Source: a virus. Taken from it: a stretch of DNA of 64,000 nucleotides. Below are positions 7,840 through 16,329 of this stretch, one piece after another. The stretch lies in IMG/VR virus record IMGVR_UViG_3300012931_000667, positions 1-64,000 of that record, one strand, 5' to 3'. The translations under genes and the position numbers were made by a program. The notes beneath the pieces were generated by a model, which was not told the DNA's origin, did no database searches, and saw only the letters and a program-made list of their open reading frames with translations. The stretch's first letter is position 1. Each line of letters begins with the position of its first letter.

Positions 7840-10188
7840 TTACATAAGATTTTTAACTTTATTGTATAATTCTTGATATTGATCTTTATCTAAATTTTGT
7901 ATCCATTTAATAGAATTATCAGCACCTTGCCCTACTTTTTCTTCACCATAAGTATACCAAGCACCTTTCTTATCTATTACTCCTTTATCTACAGCTAAAG
8001 AAAGTAAATCAGCATATTTGTTTATACCTTTACCAAATTCAAGTAAGAACTCTCGTTTACGGAAAGGAGGAGCTAACTTATTTTTAACAATTTTTATTTT
8101 TATTTTATTAGCAGTAGCATCATCATCATCATTTTTTCCACCACCTATAGTTTCAATTTTACGCACATCTAATCTTTGTGAAGAATAAAATTTTAATGCA
8201 TTTCCGCCACTTGTAACTTCTGGTGATCCAAACATAACACCAATTTTACAGTTATGAGTTAAATATTGTTCTACTGTAAATAAACTATCATTTTCTACTT
8301 CAATATCTATAGCATCAATTACAATGTTTTCTAATTCTTTTATTTCTGTAAATCTATTACTAGATATTAAATTAATGTATTTAGTATCTTCCATATATTT
8401 TAAAAATTCAATCATAGCAATTCTATCAAAATTTAATTTTTTATATAAACACATATTAAACTTTTTATAATCATAAAAATCAGTTATATTTTTATTTAAT
8501 TTTTTCATATCTTGAACTATAAGATATCCTAGAGAATAAGGTACAACATCATATTTACCTCTAGCATTAATATTTTTAATAAAACTTTCTGATATCTTTT
8601 GCTTCGTTGGTTCAGCAAATCCTATATCTTTACTAAATTTAACAGCATCACAACCACTAATATATAAGTAGTTACCTCTTATATCAGAAAAAATTCCTAA
8701 ATAATAAAGGATATTACTTATTTGTATTAAACTATCTTTATTTTCATTTGTAAAAATAAATTGACTTCCATTATTTTTTGGAGTATAAAAATGATGAGTA
8801 TCAAAAAAACAACCCCTGATGAAAGATATAATTACTGATTTTCTTGATTCATAAATTAATTTAGGAACATCCTTAAATTTTCCATATCTTTTTAATCCTA
8901 ATGCTTTAAAAAAATCTAAATATATTTTTCCATTCAAATTAATATGCCTATACTCTTTATGAATTGAAACTTCTGGAAATAATTTTTTAGTATATTCTTG
9001 TATTAAATTAAATCTTTCTTCATTTTTTTCTGACCATATAATACCATAAGTAGATTTATTATCAAAATCTAACATTGACCCATCAGAATAGTATGTTCCC
9101 ATAATAAATGCTAAATCTTCATTTAATACTGTAGGTAATTGTTTTATTCTACATTCTTTAGGTAAATTATTAATAATATTTTTAATAATATCTTCTAAAT
9201 TAAAGTATGGAACATTATTAGAAATAGCATTTGAATTAATAATAGGTTGAATTAACCAATCTTTAACTTTAATATCTTTAGCTAATTTTACTTCATAACC
9301 ATTATTAGAAATTACTGGTTGTTTATGATTTTCACTTATTTTAAAATCAGGTCTATATTTTGATTTTATTTTAATTCCATCAATTTTTCCAGAATTGTAG
9401 ATATCTAATACTTTTTTATCATATATAAAGCTATTTTTTTTAATATCTCCAAAATATGATAACTTACCATCAATTAAACACATCATACTTTTATCTACAC
9501 ATCTTAATTGATTGATAAAAATTAATGTAGTTTTTGTTTTAGATAATTTAGCAGTTAATTTTCGTAATGCTTGACTCATTAGCCTTGCCTGGAGGCCTAT
9601 GTGGGAGTCGCCCATGTCGCCTTCGATTTCAGCTTGTGGAGTTAAAGCCGCTACAGAATCTATAACAATAATATTAACAACACCAGAGTCAATTAAATCT
9701 TCAGTAATACCTAATGCTTGTTCACCACTATCAGGTTGTGATATCCATAGTGAATCAATATCTACCCCTAAATTTTTAGCATAGATAGGGTCTAATGCAT
9801 GTTCAGCATCAACAAAGGCCGCTATTCCTCCTCTACGTTGAATAGCCGCAACAGCATGTAAAGCTACAGTAGTTTTTCCAGAACTTTCAGGACCATAGAT
9901 TTCAATAACTCTTCCTTGACCGAAACCACCACCTAAAATATCATCAAGTCCTAATATGTCTGTACTTTCCATAGGGAACTTTTGAATATTAGTCCCATCT
10001 AAACATACTAAAGAATTTTTACCATATTTTTTTTCAATACCCTCAATGGATTTAGATAGTATCTCTAATTTAGCTTTTTTATCAGCAGGGACTTCTTTTT
10101 TTTCTTCAACTTTCTCTTTAGCTTTTTTTACTTTACCCTTATTTTCTTCTTCTAAAACAATAGTACTTATCTCTACACCATCACTCAA
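7840..10188 (-). CDS. recA: RecA recombinase interrupted by an intein
   Basis: The precursor is 782 residues; the host RecA after intein removal (residues 230-646) is 365. It is close to bacterial RecA rather than to T4 UvsX. Walker A is GPESSGKTT (99-107), followed by [10 protein letters not shown], the Walker B region [15 protein letters not shown], loop-L1 region [19 protein letters not shown] and, after re-joining, [28 protein letters not shown] and NKLAPPF. The first ~45 residues are a Lys/Glu-rich extension absent from most RecAs. RecA drives homologous recombination and repair of phage DNA. The intein lies where RecAs usually read NQLR-E/M-KIGV; the +1 residue here is Cys, needed for splicing. 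Downstream is a strong terminator. Confidence 0.95.
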   Translation of the reverse strand: MSDGVEISTIVLEEENKGKVKKAKEKVEEKKEVPADKKAKLEILSKSIEGIEKKYGKNSLVCLDGTNIQKFPMESTDILGLDDILGGGFGQGRVIEIYGPESSGKTTVALHAVAAIQRRGGIAAFVDAEHALDPIYAKNLGVDIDSLWISQPDSGEQALGITEDLIDSGVVNIIVIDSVAALTPQAEIEGDMGDSHIGLQARLMSQALRKLTAKLSKTKTTLIFINQLRCVDKSMMCLIDGKLSYFGDIKKNSFIYDKKVLDIYNSGKIDGIKIKSKYRPDFKISENHKQPVISNNGYEVKLAKDIKVKDWLIQPIINSNAISNNVPYFNLEDIIKNIINNLPKECRIKQLPTVLNEDLAFIMGTYYSDGSMLDFDNKSTYGIIWSEKNEERFNLIQEYTKKLFPEVSIHKEYRHINLNGKIYLDFFKALGLKRYGKFKDVPKLIYESRKSVIISFIRGCFFDTHHFYTPKNNGSQFIFTNENKDSLIQISNILYYLGIFSDIRGNYLYISGCDAVKFSKDIGFAEPTKQKISESFIKNINARGKYDVVPYSLGYLIVQDMKKLNKNITDFYDYKKFNMCLYKKLNFDRIAMIEFLKYMEDTKYINLISSNRFTEIKELENIVIDAIDIEVENDSLFTVEQYLTHNCKIGVMFGSPEVTSGGNALKFYSSQRLDVRKIETIGGGKNDDDDATANKIKIKIVKNKLAPPFRKREFLLEFGKGINKYADLLSLAVDKGVIDKKGAWYTYGEEKVGQGADNSIKWIQNLDKDQYQELYNKVKNLM
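8251..9501 (-). mobile_element. LAGLIDADG-type intein in recA
   Basis: This is a 417-residue insertion from Cys ([14 protein letters not shown]) to THN, followed by extein Cys. The first endonuclease motif reads [10 protein letters not shown] with its acidic residue. The second is degenerate, [11 protein letters not shown] in place of a G-x-x-x-D-G-D form, so endonuclease activity may be weakened although the splicing residues (Cys1, final His-Asn, +1 Cys) are intact. The site follows INQLR at the start of the L2 region. Confidence 0.92.
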
Positions 10189-10203
10189 TCTGTAACTCCT
10201 TTA

Positions 10204-10518
10204 TTATGTATCAAAATTATAATAAACAAATAAACCTAAAGATTCATAAAATTTAACAAGTCTTTTTACATCTACCCCATATTCTTTTGAAACCGCATAT
10301 ATTATAATTTTTAATGTAGGATACTGTTTACTAATTATTGCTACTGCACTTGTAAGTAAACTACGAGCAAATCCTTGTCCACGATATTTAGGGTCTACAT
10401 AAAGATTATGAATTTCAACACAATCATATTCAATACCATTCTTATCTTCTTCAGTACAGAAATCCCAATAGACATATCCTTTATGTGTTTCAATTAATCC
10501 ACCTGATATAGTTAACAT
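10204..10518 (-). CDS. GNAT-family N-acetyltransferase
   Basis: The 104-residue product contains the acetyl-CoA binding motif A of GNAT enzymes, LYVDPKYRGQGFARSLL (Q/RxxGxG/A type), and a C-terminal KFYESLGLFVYYNF strand typical of the fold. It transfers an acetyl group to an unknown amine. It is directly upstream of recA with a 15-nt gap and shares its transcript. Phage GNATs can modify host proteins or toxins, but the target here is unknown. Confidence 0.83.
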   Translation of the reverse strand: MLTISGGLIETHKGYVYWDFCTEEDKNGIEYDCVEIHNLYVDPKYRGQGFARSLLTSAVAIISKQYPTLKIIIYAVSKEYGVDVKRLVKFYESLGLFVYYNFDT

Positions 10519-10523
10519 TATTT

Positions 10524-10751
10524 TTACTCACTATCATCAAAATCAAAATATGAATTTAAATCTCTCATACAACTATCAAATTTTTCAATATTATAATCAT
10601 TATCAATTCTAATTACATCCATATTATTTTTATCTTTTACTATTGTTGCATATGGTCCTAATATTATATAAATATCTCTTAATATTTCATGTGCTTTTTG
10701 TAATGTATTAATTTCAGTTATTAGTTTTTCTATATTACTGAACTCCATCAT
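10524..10751 (-). CDS. hypothetical phage protein, 75 aa
   Basis: This is an unrecognised acidic protein beginning MMEFSNIEKLITEINTL with likely N-terminal helix and coiled-coil character, ending FDFDDSE. The second Met may be the true start. It lies 5 nt upstream of the GNAT gene. Confidence 0.62.
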   Translation of the reverse strand: MMEFSNIEKLITEINTLQKAHEILRDIYIILGPYATIVKDKNNMDVIRIDNDYNIEKFDSCMRDLNSYFDFDDSE

Positions 10752-10759
10752 TTTTATCC

Positions 10760-11068
10760 TTAATCACTCTTAATACTATATCCATTTTCTTTTAACATTT
10801 TCTTAAACATCTTTCTACCCACATTAAAATCTTTATTTACTTTTCTTACTTCAGTAACCAAATATTTTTCTACTTCTTCATTATCAATAAAATTTTGATA
10901 ATCATTATTAGAATCATAGATATCTACTCCCATATATCTAACTTTTTCATTATTACCATCTGTATGATAATCAAAAGTAAACAAACTATAATTTTCACTT
11001 TTATAGTCAATATCATTAAAATACTTTTCATTTAAATTCTTAATTGCTTCTACTATTAAAATATTCAT
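10760..11068 (-). CDS. hypothetical phage protein, 102 aa
   Basis: This is an unrecognised small soluble protein (MNILIVEAIKNLNEKYFND...) with mixed alpha/beta composition and a lysine-rich C-terminal helix. It is in the same operon as the GNAT and RecA genes. No motif gives a function. Confidence 0.65.
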   Translation of the reverse strand: MNILIVEAIKNLNEKYFNDIDYKSENYSLFTFDYHTDGNNEKVRYMGVDIYDSNNDYQNFIDNEEVEKYLVTEVRKVNKDFNVGRKMFKKMLKENGYSIKSD

Positions 11069-11091
11069 ACTAATTACTCCTTAAATTAATT

Positions 11092-12042
11092 TTAATATTC
11101 TTCAAATGGTTTTACACTATTTTTTCTTGATAAATAAGTAACTTTATAATAAGAATCAGGTAAACTAAACATTCCTCCACCATATAAGCCAATACTAAAA
11201 GTAACAAAGTAATTATTAATATTATTTACTAGTTCTTGTTTTCTTTTTTCTTTTCTTTCATTTGCATCATTTACTTCTTTTTCTGTATAATGTCCACCTA
11301 ATTGCCCTATAGAATGTTCTTCATAATCAAATATAGTATTTAATTTATATCTAATACTCCCATCTATAGTTACTAAATCAAATTCTTTATATTTACCATC
11401 TACTTCTACCTTTTCACCATTTAACTGTTCTACAATATACCTACAATTTTGTTTTTCTATCTCTCTCCTACCACCATAGCATCCTACATCTACATGATAA
11501 GTACAATATGTTTTTATATAAAATGGATTACATCTATACATATAATTACTAAATAGTTTTTCTATAGTATAAACAGTAGCATGTTCTTTAATTTTTGTAA
11601 AGTCATAGTCTTGATCAATAGTATACCCTGATTGTTTACCATCTTTATTATAGTAAGGAGTAGTAATATCAGTTTGTTCTAGTTCATCATGATAATATAC
11701 TTTTGACATTCCTCTAGGTACAATATAAAATTGTTTTCCTAATAGAAATGGAAAGTCTTCATATGTATATATTTTATGTAGGGTAAACCCATTACAAGTT
11801 TCTTTAGTAAAACCATAGTACCAATGTGAACCTACTTTTGTCGTTGCTCTATATAGTAAGTAGTTATTTCTAGATAAATAATAAAAATTATCTTGGTCAA
11901 TAGAGGCTATAGGATTTTGACCATCACCATTGATAATGATATCATATGATCTACCACCATCACCTTTGCATACAAATATACCTACTTCATTTCCTTTATT
12001 TAATTCAGAATTCAATATTGACAATACTTCTTCATTATTCAT
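11092..12042 (-). CDS. hypothetical phage protein, 316 aa
   Basis: I do not recognise this family. The protein is rich in Tyr, Phe and Gly with many predicted beta strands (for example FYYLSRNNYLLYRATTKVGSH), suggesting a beta-rich globular fold, with a Lys/Glu-rich helix near residue 270. No signal peptide or membrane segment is evident. Its start overlaps the previous stop by 8 nt. Confidence 0.7.
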   Translation of the reverse strand: MNNEEVLSILNSELNKGNEVGIFVCKGDGGRSYDIIINGDGQNPIASIDQDNFYYLSRNNYLLYRATTKVGSHWYYGFTKETCNGFTLHKIYTYEDFPFLLGKQFYIVPRGMSKVYYHDELEQTDITTPYYNKDGKQSGYTIDQDYDFTKIKEHATVYTIEKLFSNYMYRCNPFYIKTYCTYHVDVGCYGGRREIEKQNCRYIVEQLNGEKVEVDGKYKEFDLVTIDGSIRYKLNTIFDYEEHSIGQLGGHYTEKEVNDANERKEKRKQELVNNINNYFVTFSIGLYGGGMFSLPDSYYKVTYLSRKNSVKPFEEY

Positions 12043-12295
12043 TTTTTGTATCCCATTCTATATAACCATATCCAAAATGGAAATTAGTATACATCCTATT
12101 AAAAAAATCATTTTCACTTTCAGTTAAAGCTTGTACCCTATGAGCAAACCATATATAACTTAGTATATCATGAAAAAATTCTACTGATAATATATTATGT
12201 TTTTCTTTAAATCTATTAATAGGAAATCCTATAATTTCTAAATCCTTTAATATCACCTTATAGTTTTCTTCAGTATACTCATATTCTTTTAACAT
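12035..12295 (-). CDS. hypothetical phage protein, 86 aa
   Basis: An unrecognised, mostly helical, aromatic-rich protein (FFHDILSYIWFAHRVQALTE). Its end overlaps the next gene by 8 nt, supporting co-translation. Confidence 0.65.
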   Translation of the reverse strand: MLKEYEYTEENYKVILKDLEIIGFPINRFKEKHNILSVEFFHDILSYIWFAHRVQALTESENDFFNRMYTNFHFGYGYIEWDTKNE

Positions 12296-12309
12296 GATAT
12301 CCCTTCTTA

Positions 12310-12648
12310 TTAATCAATATGAATACAAATATTTCCATTTCTCATACTATAGCCAAAGCATAAATTACCATCATCACAAATTAATGCTAAATAATTATTA
12401 GGTAAATCTAAACTATTTTTAATTATCTTGTATGAATGTGTACCATACCCTACACCAGTACTTTCGTAGACTATATCAAAATCATCAATAATTAATTTTT
12501 TATTTTCTATAAACCATTCAGTAGCTATTTTGTATGTTTCTTTTAACCATTTATAAGTTTCATTATTTATTTTACATTTATCCATTTCATCCTTTGTATA
12601 TGCCCATGAAGAATATACAGGATGTAAATCTAGTAGTGGTTGATCCAT
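12310..12648 (-). CDS. hypothetical phage protein, 112 aa
   Basis: An unrecognised protein with GVGYGTHSYKIIKNS and a C-terminal beta-rich tail (LCFGYSMRNGNICIHID). It sits 1 nt after the upstream gene. No function can be assigned. Confidence 0.66.
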   Translation of the reverse strand: MDQPLLDLHPVYSSWAYTKDEMDKCKINNETYKWLKETYKIATEWFIENKKLIIDDFDIVYESTGVGYGTHSYKIIKNSLDLPNNYLALICDDGNLCFGYSMRNGNICIHID

Positions 12649-12649
12649 A

Positions 12650-12931
12650 TTATTCCTCCTCTTCTTCTATTTCAACATAATCATCTATAGATTCATAGGT
12701 ATATACTAACTTATCAATCATTATTAATGGTTGTGCTAAATAGTATCCTTCTGGAATAAAAGTATCATCAACTTTTTTATTATAATGATGATATCTATCA
12801 TTTAATGGTCCACCTACACAATGAAGAATACCACTAATAGTATCTAACTGTTCTTTATATTCATCCATTATTAATTCTAATTTTCTAATCATTAATTGTT
12901 GTTCTATAATTAATTTATCTTTTTCATTCAT
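12650..12931 (-). CDS. hypothetical phage protein, 93 aa
   Basis: Residues 1-38 form a likely coiled coil (MNEKDKLIIEQQLMIRKLEL). The C-terminus is a run of acidic residues (EIEEEEE). The start overlaps the previous stop by 4 nt (ATGA). Function unknown. Confidence 0.66.
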   Translation of the reverse strand: MNEKDKLIIEQQLMIRKLELIMDEYKEQLDTISGILHCVGGPLNDRYHHYNKKVDDTFIPEGYYLAQPLIMIDKLVYTYESIDDYVEIEEEEE

Positions 12932-13176
12932 TCTTTTTTACCTTTTATATCAGGTTCAGCATGACATAACTCATCAGGCCAATGTAAACTTTTTTTTAAG
13001 TAATTTCCTGCTAAAGCGGCATCTTTACATTGTTCTACTGTTTTACCATAAGTAGTAATATGTTGTTGTCCTGATTTTGGATCATAACCAAAGATAACAA
13101 TTTCATCATAATTACTTTTTTCTGAAATTTCTTTTGCTAAACTAATAGGGATATCCATCATAAATATTTTTTCCAT
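12928..13176 (-). CDS. conserved phage protein with QQH-TTYGKT-QCKDAA motif, 82 aa
   Basis: The core DPKSGQQHITTYGKTVEQCK followed by DAALAGNYLKK and WPDE is a pattern I recall from small proteins in many unrelated phages. Its role is unknown. It is in line with the neighbouring leftward genes. Confidence 0.72.
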   Translation of the reverse strand: MEKIFMMDIPISLAKEISEKSNYDEIVIFGYDPKSGQQHITTYGKTVEQCKDAALAGNYLKKSLHWPDELCHAEPDIKGKKE

Positions 13177-13262
13177 TCATTATTGATAGCTTCCATAACA
13201 AATTCACCTAATGCATCTTGTAAATCTTCAGGTTTATACTCACTTTTAATATATTGTATCAT
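13158..13262 (-). CDS. possible small protein, 34 aa
   Basis: The short frame MIQYIKSEYKPEDLQDALGE... ends KKYL and overlaps the next gene by 19 nt. An AAGGA lies 10 nt before the ATG. It directly follows the TnpB gene, so it may be the surviving end of a gene that the element interrupted. Low confidence because of length. Confidence 0.35.
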   Translation of the reverse strand: MIQYIKSEYKPEDLQDALGEFVMEAINNEWKKYL

Positions 13263-13279
13263 TCCCCATCATTCCTTTT

Positions 13280-14485
13280 TTATAGAAAACTACTTTCTAA
13301 AATTAGGTCTTTTTCGGTAGAGGAATGATAACTTCCTCTAGTTAGAATATTTAAAGCCGCATTATAATCTGCATCTGCTTCAAATCCACAACTTTTACAT
13401 TGGTATTTCTCTCCTTGACGGTTTGATTTATCAACTTCACCACAATTTGAACAAATTTGACTTGTATAAGCTGGATTTACTTTTATCAATTGAAAACCTT
13501 TCTCTTGACTTCGTATCTCCAGCAAGTCTAAAACTTGGTTATAAGCAAAATATTGTTGTATATTTAATTGTTTTCTACTCAATTTAGATTTATATCTAAG
13601 TAATTTTAAATCTTCACATACTATTTTCTGTACATCATCATATTCATTTAGAAATAAATTAATATTCCTATTTATTGAATCCTTCTTATACTTTAAATAC
13701 TGACTATAATTTTTACTTCCTCGTACTTTATTAGAAAGTTTATTATAAATACTTTCCATTTCTTTACCATAATAGTCTTCATTTGAAGAGGATATCAATT
13801 TTTTATATCCTAAGTCAATACCTATAATTGGACCAACAGATTTTTTTATAGTATCCTCTTTTTCAAACATAAAAATAAATTCAAATTGTCCATTACAATT
13901 CTTTTTTAAAAATACTGTTTTTCTTCTATTCCAATCTTTGTATTTATTATATTGCTTATGATATTTAATGGGTAGATTTATTTGTATAGCTCGATGTTTA
14001 TTCTCATAAAAATAAGGTAATTTTAATCCTACAAATTCATTAAATTCTTTAGAATCAGTACTAAAATTAAATTGACGTTCATCTATAGGAATAGTAATAT
14101 TTTTTAATTGTATTTTAATTCTTTTCATATAGTTTATATTTAGTTCACTAAATTTTTTATTAGTAAATTGACTATGAATTCCTTTTTTAATAAAAATAGC
14201 ATACAATTTTTGATATTTCTTAAATGTTCTGTTTTTAGTATATTTTAAATTACTTCTTATTATTTCAGAAGCTTGTTTATATAATATTGATTTATAGTGA
14301 GAATGACTCAATCTAATTGTAGGTAATTCTTTACAGGATAATAATTTTTTAAAAGGTAAATTACCATTAAGAATTAATTTAATATATTCAGTTAAATCAC
14401 TATTATAATCAGTATATAGTTTTTCAAGTAAAGCTAACTTTTGAGTATTACTAAATTTAAGTGTTACTTTACTTGACCTTACCAT
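13280..14485 (-). CDS. tnpB: TnpB-family RNA-guided nuclease (IS200/IS605-type OrfB), no TnpA partner
   Basis: The 401-residue product has the complete RuvC-like catalytic set of TnpB: IGIDLGYKK (first Asp), IVCEDLKL (Glu) and DADYNAALNI (last Asp). The last is preceded by the zinc ribbon CSNCG ... CKSCGFEAD. TnpB proteins are RNA-guided DNA endonucleases that help retain their element and are ancestors of Cas12. No Y1 or serine transposase lies nearby, so this is a solitary TnpB that would depend on another TnpA or act as a homing-like nuclease. A 7-bp hairpin inside the 3' end of the gene (13319-13339) is where the omega RNA scaffold is normally found. The 180-nt AT-rich stretch upstream (14486-14667) contains no gene I can support and may hold the left end. 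Confidence 0.93.
   Translation of the reverse strand: MVRSSKVTLKFSNTQKLALLEKLYTDYNSDLTEYIKLILNGNLPFKKLLSCKELPTIRLSHSHYKSILYKQASEIIRSNLKYTKNRTFKKYQKLYAIFIKKGIHSQFTNKKFSELNINYMKRIKIQLKNITIPIDERQFNFSTDSKEFNEFVGLKLPYFYENKHRAIQINLPIKYHKQYNKYKDWNRRKTVFLKKNCNGQFEFIFMFEKEDTIKKSVGPIIGIDLGYKKLISSSNEDYYGKEMESIYNKLSNKVRGSKNYSQYLKYKKDSINRNINLFLNEYDDVQKIVCEDLKLLRYKSKLSRKQLNIQQYFAYNQVLDLLEIRSQEKGFQLIKVNPAYTSQICSNCGEVDKSNRQGEKYQCKSCGFEADADYNAALNILTRGSYHSSTEKDLILESSFL
13319..13339 (-). other. hairpin in tnpB 3' end, candidate omega-RNA/right-end element
   Basis: A perfect 7-bp inverted repeat, AGAGGAA and TTCCTCT, with loop GTTATCA on the minus strand lies within the last 20 codons of tnpB. In characterised TnpB systems the scaffold RNA overlaps the gene's 3' end and its guide begins just past the element boundary. 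Here the boundary is not defined by the sequence alone. Confidence 0.4.
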
Positions 14486-14667
14486 ATCCTTAAATCCTTA
14501 TTACTATATAGTTAAAAACTTTTATATTAACCCTTTTTTCTATACTTTACTATTTTTTACTATAAAATCAATAAACTATCTGTATCCTCTAATATCTACC
14601 ATCATTTAATTATTATTATCATAATATAAAATATTTTAGTATTTCACTCTTGATTTTAGTGTCCATA

Positions 14668-14862
14668 CTACCATCCTATTTCTTTAGAAATTGTAGGAGT
14701 CATACCGCCAAAGGATTGAAATCTAACCATAAAATAATCTGATAATTCTTTAGTAATGAATATTTCATCACCAGCAGGAGAAAACCTATAATAATATGCT
14801 AATTGATAATGATTCATACTATCAATTTTAGTTTTTAGTTCATTAATTCTTTCTATAGTCAT
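14668..14862 (-). CDS. hypothetical phage protein, 64 aa
   Basis: Start taken at ATG 14862 (MTIERINELKTK), which overlaps the upstream stop as TAATG; an upstream in-frame ATG at 14874 would overlap more. Sequence features include YYYRFSPAGDEIFI and a C-terminal GGMTPTISKEIGW. Function unknown. Confidence 0.65.
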   Translation of the reverse strand: MTIERINELKTKIDSMNHYQLAYYYRFSPAGDEIFITKELSDYFMVRFQSFGGMTPTISKEIGW

Positions 14863-15044
14863 TATATATACCATTTATCATAATTTAATTCTTCAATTTT
14901 ATTTTGAAGACCTAGATTGTTTATAAATTCTTGAATACCTTTAGGATTCCTATCAAAATCCCAAAAATTACCTTCAAAAATACATTTACCATCTTTACAT
15001 ATTCTCATCATTTCACATTTGGAATCATAAATTATATCAATCAT
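14862..15044 (-). CDS. hypothetical phage protein, 60 aa
   Basis: A short unrecognised protein (MIDIIYDSKCEMMRICKDGK...) with beta-hairpin character at the N-terminus and a helical C-terminal half. It is translationally coupled to the next gene by TAATG. Confidence 0.62.
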   Translation of the reverse strand: MIDIIYDSKCEMMRICKDGKCIFEGNFWDFDRNPKGIQEFINNLGLQNKIEELNYDKWYI

Positions 15045-15045
15045 T

Positions 15046-15369
15046 TTAATATTTCTCTTTCTTGATCTCTATAGTAACAGGTTTATCAGATTCAAAAATA
15101 ACTTTACCATCTACTATTACTTTTGATAATTCTCTTTCTTTATACATACTAATAACATCAGTAAATAAATAATTATTAAAATCAGTAATTAAGTAAGGAG
15201 TACCTTTACCTTCAAAATAACCAACACAAAATACTTCTTTTCTTTCAAAAAGATTTGCATATTGACTACTAACATCAACTCTAGGTGCTAATCCTTGTGA
15301 TAAATATTTATAAATTTCAGGATGACAGTTAAGATAATTCTTAATATTTACAGTTTCAACTTCTTTCAT
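15046..15369 (-). CDS. hypothetical phage protein, 107 aa
   Basis: The first gene after the promoter at 15400-15427. The product is soluble and unrecognised (MKEVETVNIKNYLNCHPEIY ...), ending in a Lys/Glu-rich tail. It starts a short operon leading towards the TnpB gene. Confidence 0.66.
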   Translation of the reverse strand: MKEVETVNIKNYLNCHPEIYKYLSQGLAPRVDVSSQYANLFERKEVFCVGYFEGKGTPYLITDFNNYLFTDVISMYKERELSKVIVDGKVIFESDKPVTIEIKKEKY

Positions 15370-15399
15370 AGTATACCCCTTTTATTTCTAATAAAAAAT

Positions 15400-15427
15400 A
15401 TTATACATAAATTACTAATTTTGTCAA
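15400..15427 (-). promoter_or_regulatory. sigma70-like promoter
   Basis: On the minus strand, TTGACA (15427-15422) and a perfect TATAAT (15405-15400) are 16 nt apart. It lies directly after the stop of a GIY-YIG gene and 30 nt before the next start. Confidence 0.8.
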
Positions 15428-15430
15428 TAG

Positions 15431-16213
15431 TTATCCTTCATAATACATCCAATGAAATCCACCAGCTTTATTTATTTCTCCTCTACAACAAGCTCCAATA
15501 CTTGTTCTATTAACTTTTGTTATTTTTGAAGCTTCATGTATAGATTCATAAACAATATTAGTTTCAATATATAAAACTTTTTTTGAGTTCACATTCAAGT
15601 TCCCTCTTTTACCATACATATGATTTTTTTCACCTAATTGTGCTATAGACATTTTATCTTTATGTTCTTTAGTAAATTTTTTACCTTTTCTTAATATACT
15701 CATTTTTGTTTTTGTTTCTTCTGAAGCTTTTTTTCCTAATTTTGTTTTTCTCATTTTTTCTTTAGATTTTTCAGTATGACTTCTTCCTAACCATATTTTA
15801 TTTCCTTTTTTAATTCTTCTTAAATTGTCTTTAACTTTTTCTGATCTTGGTTTCCCTAATTTTGATAAACTTATTTTTAATTTTGCTTCTTCAGTTAAAC
15901 CTCCATTAGTACCTCCTTCTTTCATATTGTACCCATATTCTTTATTTAGTGTCTTATAGAAACTAATGTAGAAACATTCCAAAATATTTAGAATTAATTG
16001 ATCTTTTCTATTTATGTTTGATAATATCTCAAATTTAAAATTATCTTTTCCATAAGTAATCCAAGATTTTTGTAGATGTTTATTATAATGCTTATTATTA
16101 TTTAATAATTTTTTATGATCTTTCCATCTATTATCAATATTTATGCTTTGACCTATATACTTTTTATTATTAATTAAATTAGTAATACAGTAAATCCCAA
16201 TAATTTTTTCCAT
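15431..16213 (-). CDS. GIY-YIG homing endonuclease with NUMOD DNA-binding repeats
   Basis: The 260-residue protein opens with GIYCITNLINNKKYIGQS, the GIY-YIG core, then conserved RWKDHKKLL. It is followed by two or three NUMOD3-like repeats (for example GKPRSEKVKDNLRR, HTEKSKEKMRKTKLGKK) and a C-terminal NUMOD1/IENR-like module ending AGGFHWMYYEG. Such free-standing enzymes cut cognate alleles to spread. It lies directly after the Hen1-ligase gene, separated from it by the structured leader at 16226-16329. It reads in the same direction and has the ribosome binding site AAGGGA. Confidence 0.92.
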   Translation of the reverse strand: MEKIIGIYCITNLINNKKYIGQSINIDNRWKDHKKLLNNNKHYNKHLQKSWITYGKDNFKFEILSNINRKDQLILNILECFYISFYKTLNKEYGYNMKEGGTNGGLTEEAKLKISLSKLGKPRSEKVKDNLRRIKKGNKIWLGRSHTEKSKEKMRKTKLGKKASEETKTKMSILRKGKKFTKEHKDKMSIAQLGEKNHMYGKRGNLNVNSKKVLYIETNIVYESIHEASKITKVNRTSIGACCRGEINKAGGFHWMYYEG

Positions 16214-16225
16214 TATTTTTCCCTT

Positions 16226-16329
16226 TTAAGTGGTTCCCGCCACTAATACAAATAGTTAAAAAATTAAAAGAGTTAGCTTAAAATTATTAATTTCGAGCAA
16301 CAGGCGGGAACCTGCTGTCCTCTTCTAAT
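16226..16329 (-). ncRNA. kissing-loop leader RNA, copy A (GIY-YIG gene)
   Basis: Minus-strand leader between the Hen1-ligase stop and the GIY-YIG ribosome binding site. Hairpin 1 (16318-16299) has stem CAGCAGG/CCTGTTG with loop TTCCCG. Hairpin 2 follows, with one mismatch and an AAT loop. Hairpin 3 (16245-16230) has stem AGTGG/CCACT with loop CGGGAA. The loops of hairpins 1 and 3 are exact reverse complements. Linker sequence (AGAGGACAG, AAGCTAACTCTTTT, TTTTTTAACTAT, TTAAAAGG) matches copies at 48557-48672 and 55343-55465, whose loops are different but also mutually complementary. Function is unknown. Masking or exposing the adjacent ribosome binding site is one possibility. Confidence 0.85.

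Noticed and set aside
9599-9784. Rightward frame antisense to recA
   Set aside because: It lies entirely within the conserved RecA core on the other strand and has no ribosome binding site.
15322-15513. Rightward 63-codon frame spanning 15322-15513
   Set aside because: It overlaps two real genes and a consensus promoter on the opposite strand and has no ribosome binding site.
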